From Leucosporidium creatinivorum (taxonomy: Eukaryota; Basidiomycota; Microbotryomycetes; Leucosporidiales; Leucosporidiaceae): a stretch of DNA of 64,000 nucleotides. The DNA lies in assembly GCA_001600635.1 (NCBI GenBank), contig BCKL01000016.1, forward strand, positions 114,449 to 178,448. The letters run 5' to 3'. Both the position numbers and the translations under genes were made by a program. The notes below the pieces were generated by a model, which worked only from the letters and a program-made list of their open reading frames with translations, had not been told where the DNA came from and made no database searches. Of this stretch, positions 63,746 through 64,000 are shown piece after piece (the stretch's first letter is position 1; every line of letters begins with the position of its first letter).

Positions 63746-64000
63746 ATGGCTTTCAACGACAAGAAGCTTAAGGACGATGAGGAGGTTAGCATCTCTGTGG
63801 GAGGTGCTGGAGCGGCTGATGTACAGCAGAACGCCGACGGAGTGTTCGGTCAGATCGAGGAGGGTGCTCCCAAGTGAGCTACATCGGCGGTCGTTGTCCT
63901 TCTCATCCACCGGCTAATCTCCCACTCTCCCGTGACAACAACCTACAGCTATGTGAACCTCGGATACGTCCGAGCAGCTGTGCTTCTCATGAAGGCCCAA
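63746..64000 (+). CDS. Amino-acid transporter, AAAP/Mtr-like (copy 3, cut by the window edge)
   Basis: Only the first two exons are in view: MAFNDKKLKDDEEVSISVGG with DGVFGQIEEGAPK, then after a GTGAGC...CTACAG intron NYVNLGYVRAAVLLMKAQ at the window end. Start, tail motif and intron position match copies 1 and 2, so it is a third member, head-to-tail with copy 2. Confidence 0.85.

Overview
The window looks like a basidiomycete fungal nuclear chromosome, most likely from a GC-rich, intron-rich lineage such as a pucciniomycete or tremellomycete yeast; the exact clade is an inference. The signs are: genes cut by many short introns with GTGAGT-type donors and a CTGAC branch site close to the acceptor; a fungal-type SPT16, VPS11, ATG8, isp4-like OPT transporters and a fungal F-box protein; and little intergenic repeat DNA. 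I saw no rRNA, tRNA, CRISPR array, retroviral, LTR or other virus-like element.

Layout: 778-5838 (+) a divergent exportin-1/Crm1-like gene; 6265-7273 (+) a small nuclear-looking protein with two XPA_C-like modules; 8081-14130 a cluster of three Zn2Cys6 regulator genes (a truncated copy A and full copy B in tandem on +, full copy C inverted on -) flanked by a near-identical inverted repeat; 15167-16477 (-) a second XPA_C-like paralogue; 17082-21554 (-) the FACT histone chaperone SPT16; 22415-26380 and 26736-30444 (-) two tandem oligopeptide (OPT) transporters; 32142-33340 (-) a secreted, kexin-processed tandem-repeat peptide precursor; 35532-38664 (-) a secreted S9-like serine hydrolase; 38938-42925 (-) VPS11; 44183-45847 (+) an unrecognised leucine-rich protein; 46490-47598 (+) ATG8; 48460-50159 (-) a third XPA_C-like paralogue; 50511-53094 (-), 60004-62593 (+) and 63746 onward (+) three paralogous amino-acid transporters, with a beta-rich unknown protein (53890-55551, -) and an F-box protein (55875-58080, -) between them.

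Two themes link the region. Housekeeping trafficking and chromatin genes (SPT16, VPS11, ATG8, exportin-like) alternate with young local duplicates (Zn2Cys6 x3, XPA_C-like x3, amino-acid transporter x3, OPT x2, and an inverted copy of the ATG8 3' end). Second, peptide and amino-acid import (OPT x2, amino-acid carriers x3), a secreted peptidase-like hydrolase and autophagy/vacuolar genes lie together and could serve nitrogen scavenging, although nothing in the sequence proves co-regulation.

The most promising undescribed items are the ten-repeat kexin-processed peptide precursor whose introns fall on repeat boundaries; the three-gene family of tandem XPA_C-like domain proteins; the regulator trio that shares an identical DNA-binding exon and promoter but divergent effector halves; and an ATG8 gene whose last intron lacks a usable AG at the place needed for the conserved tail.
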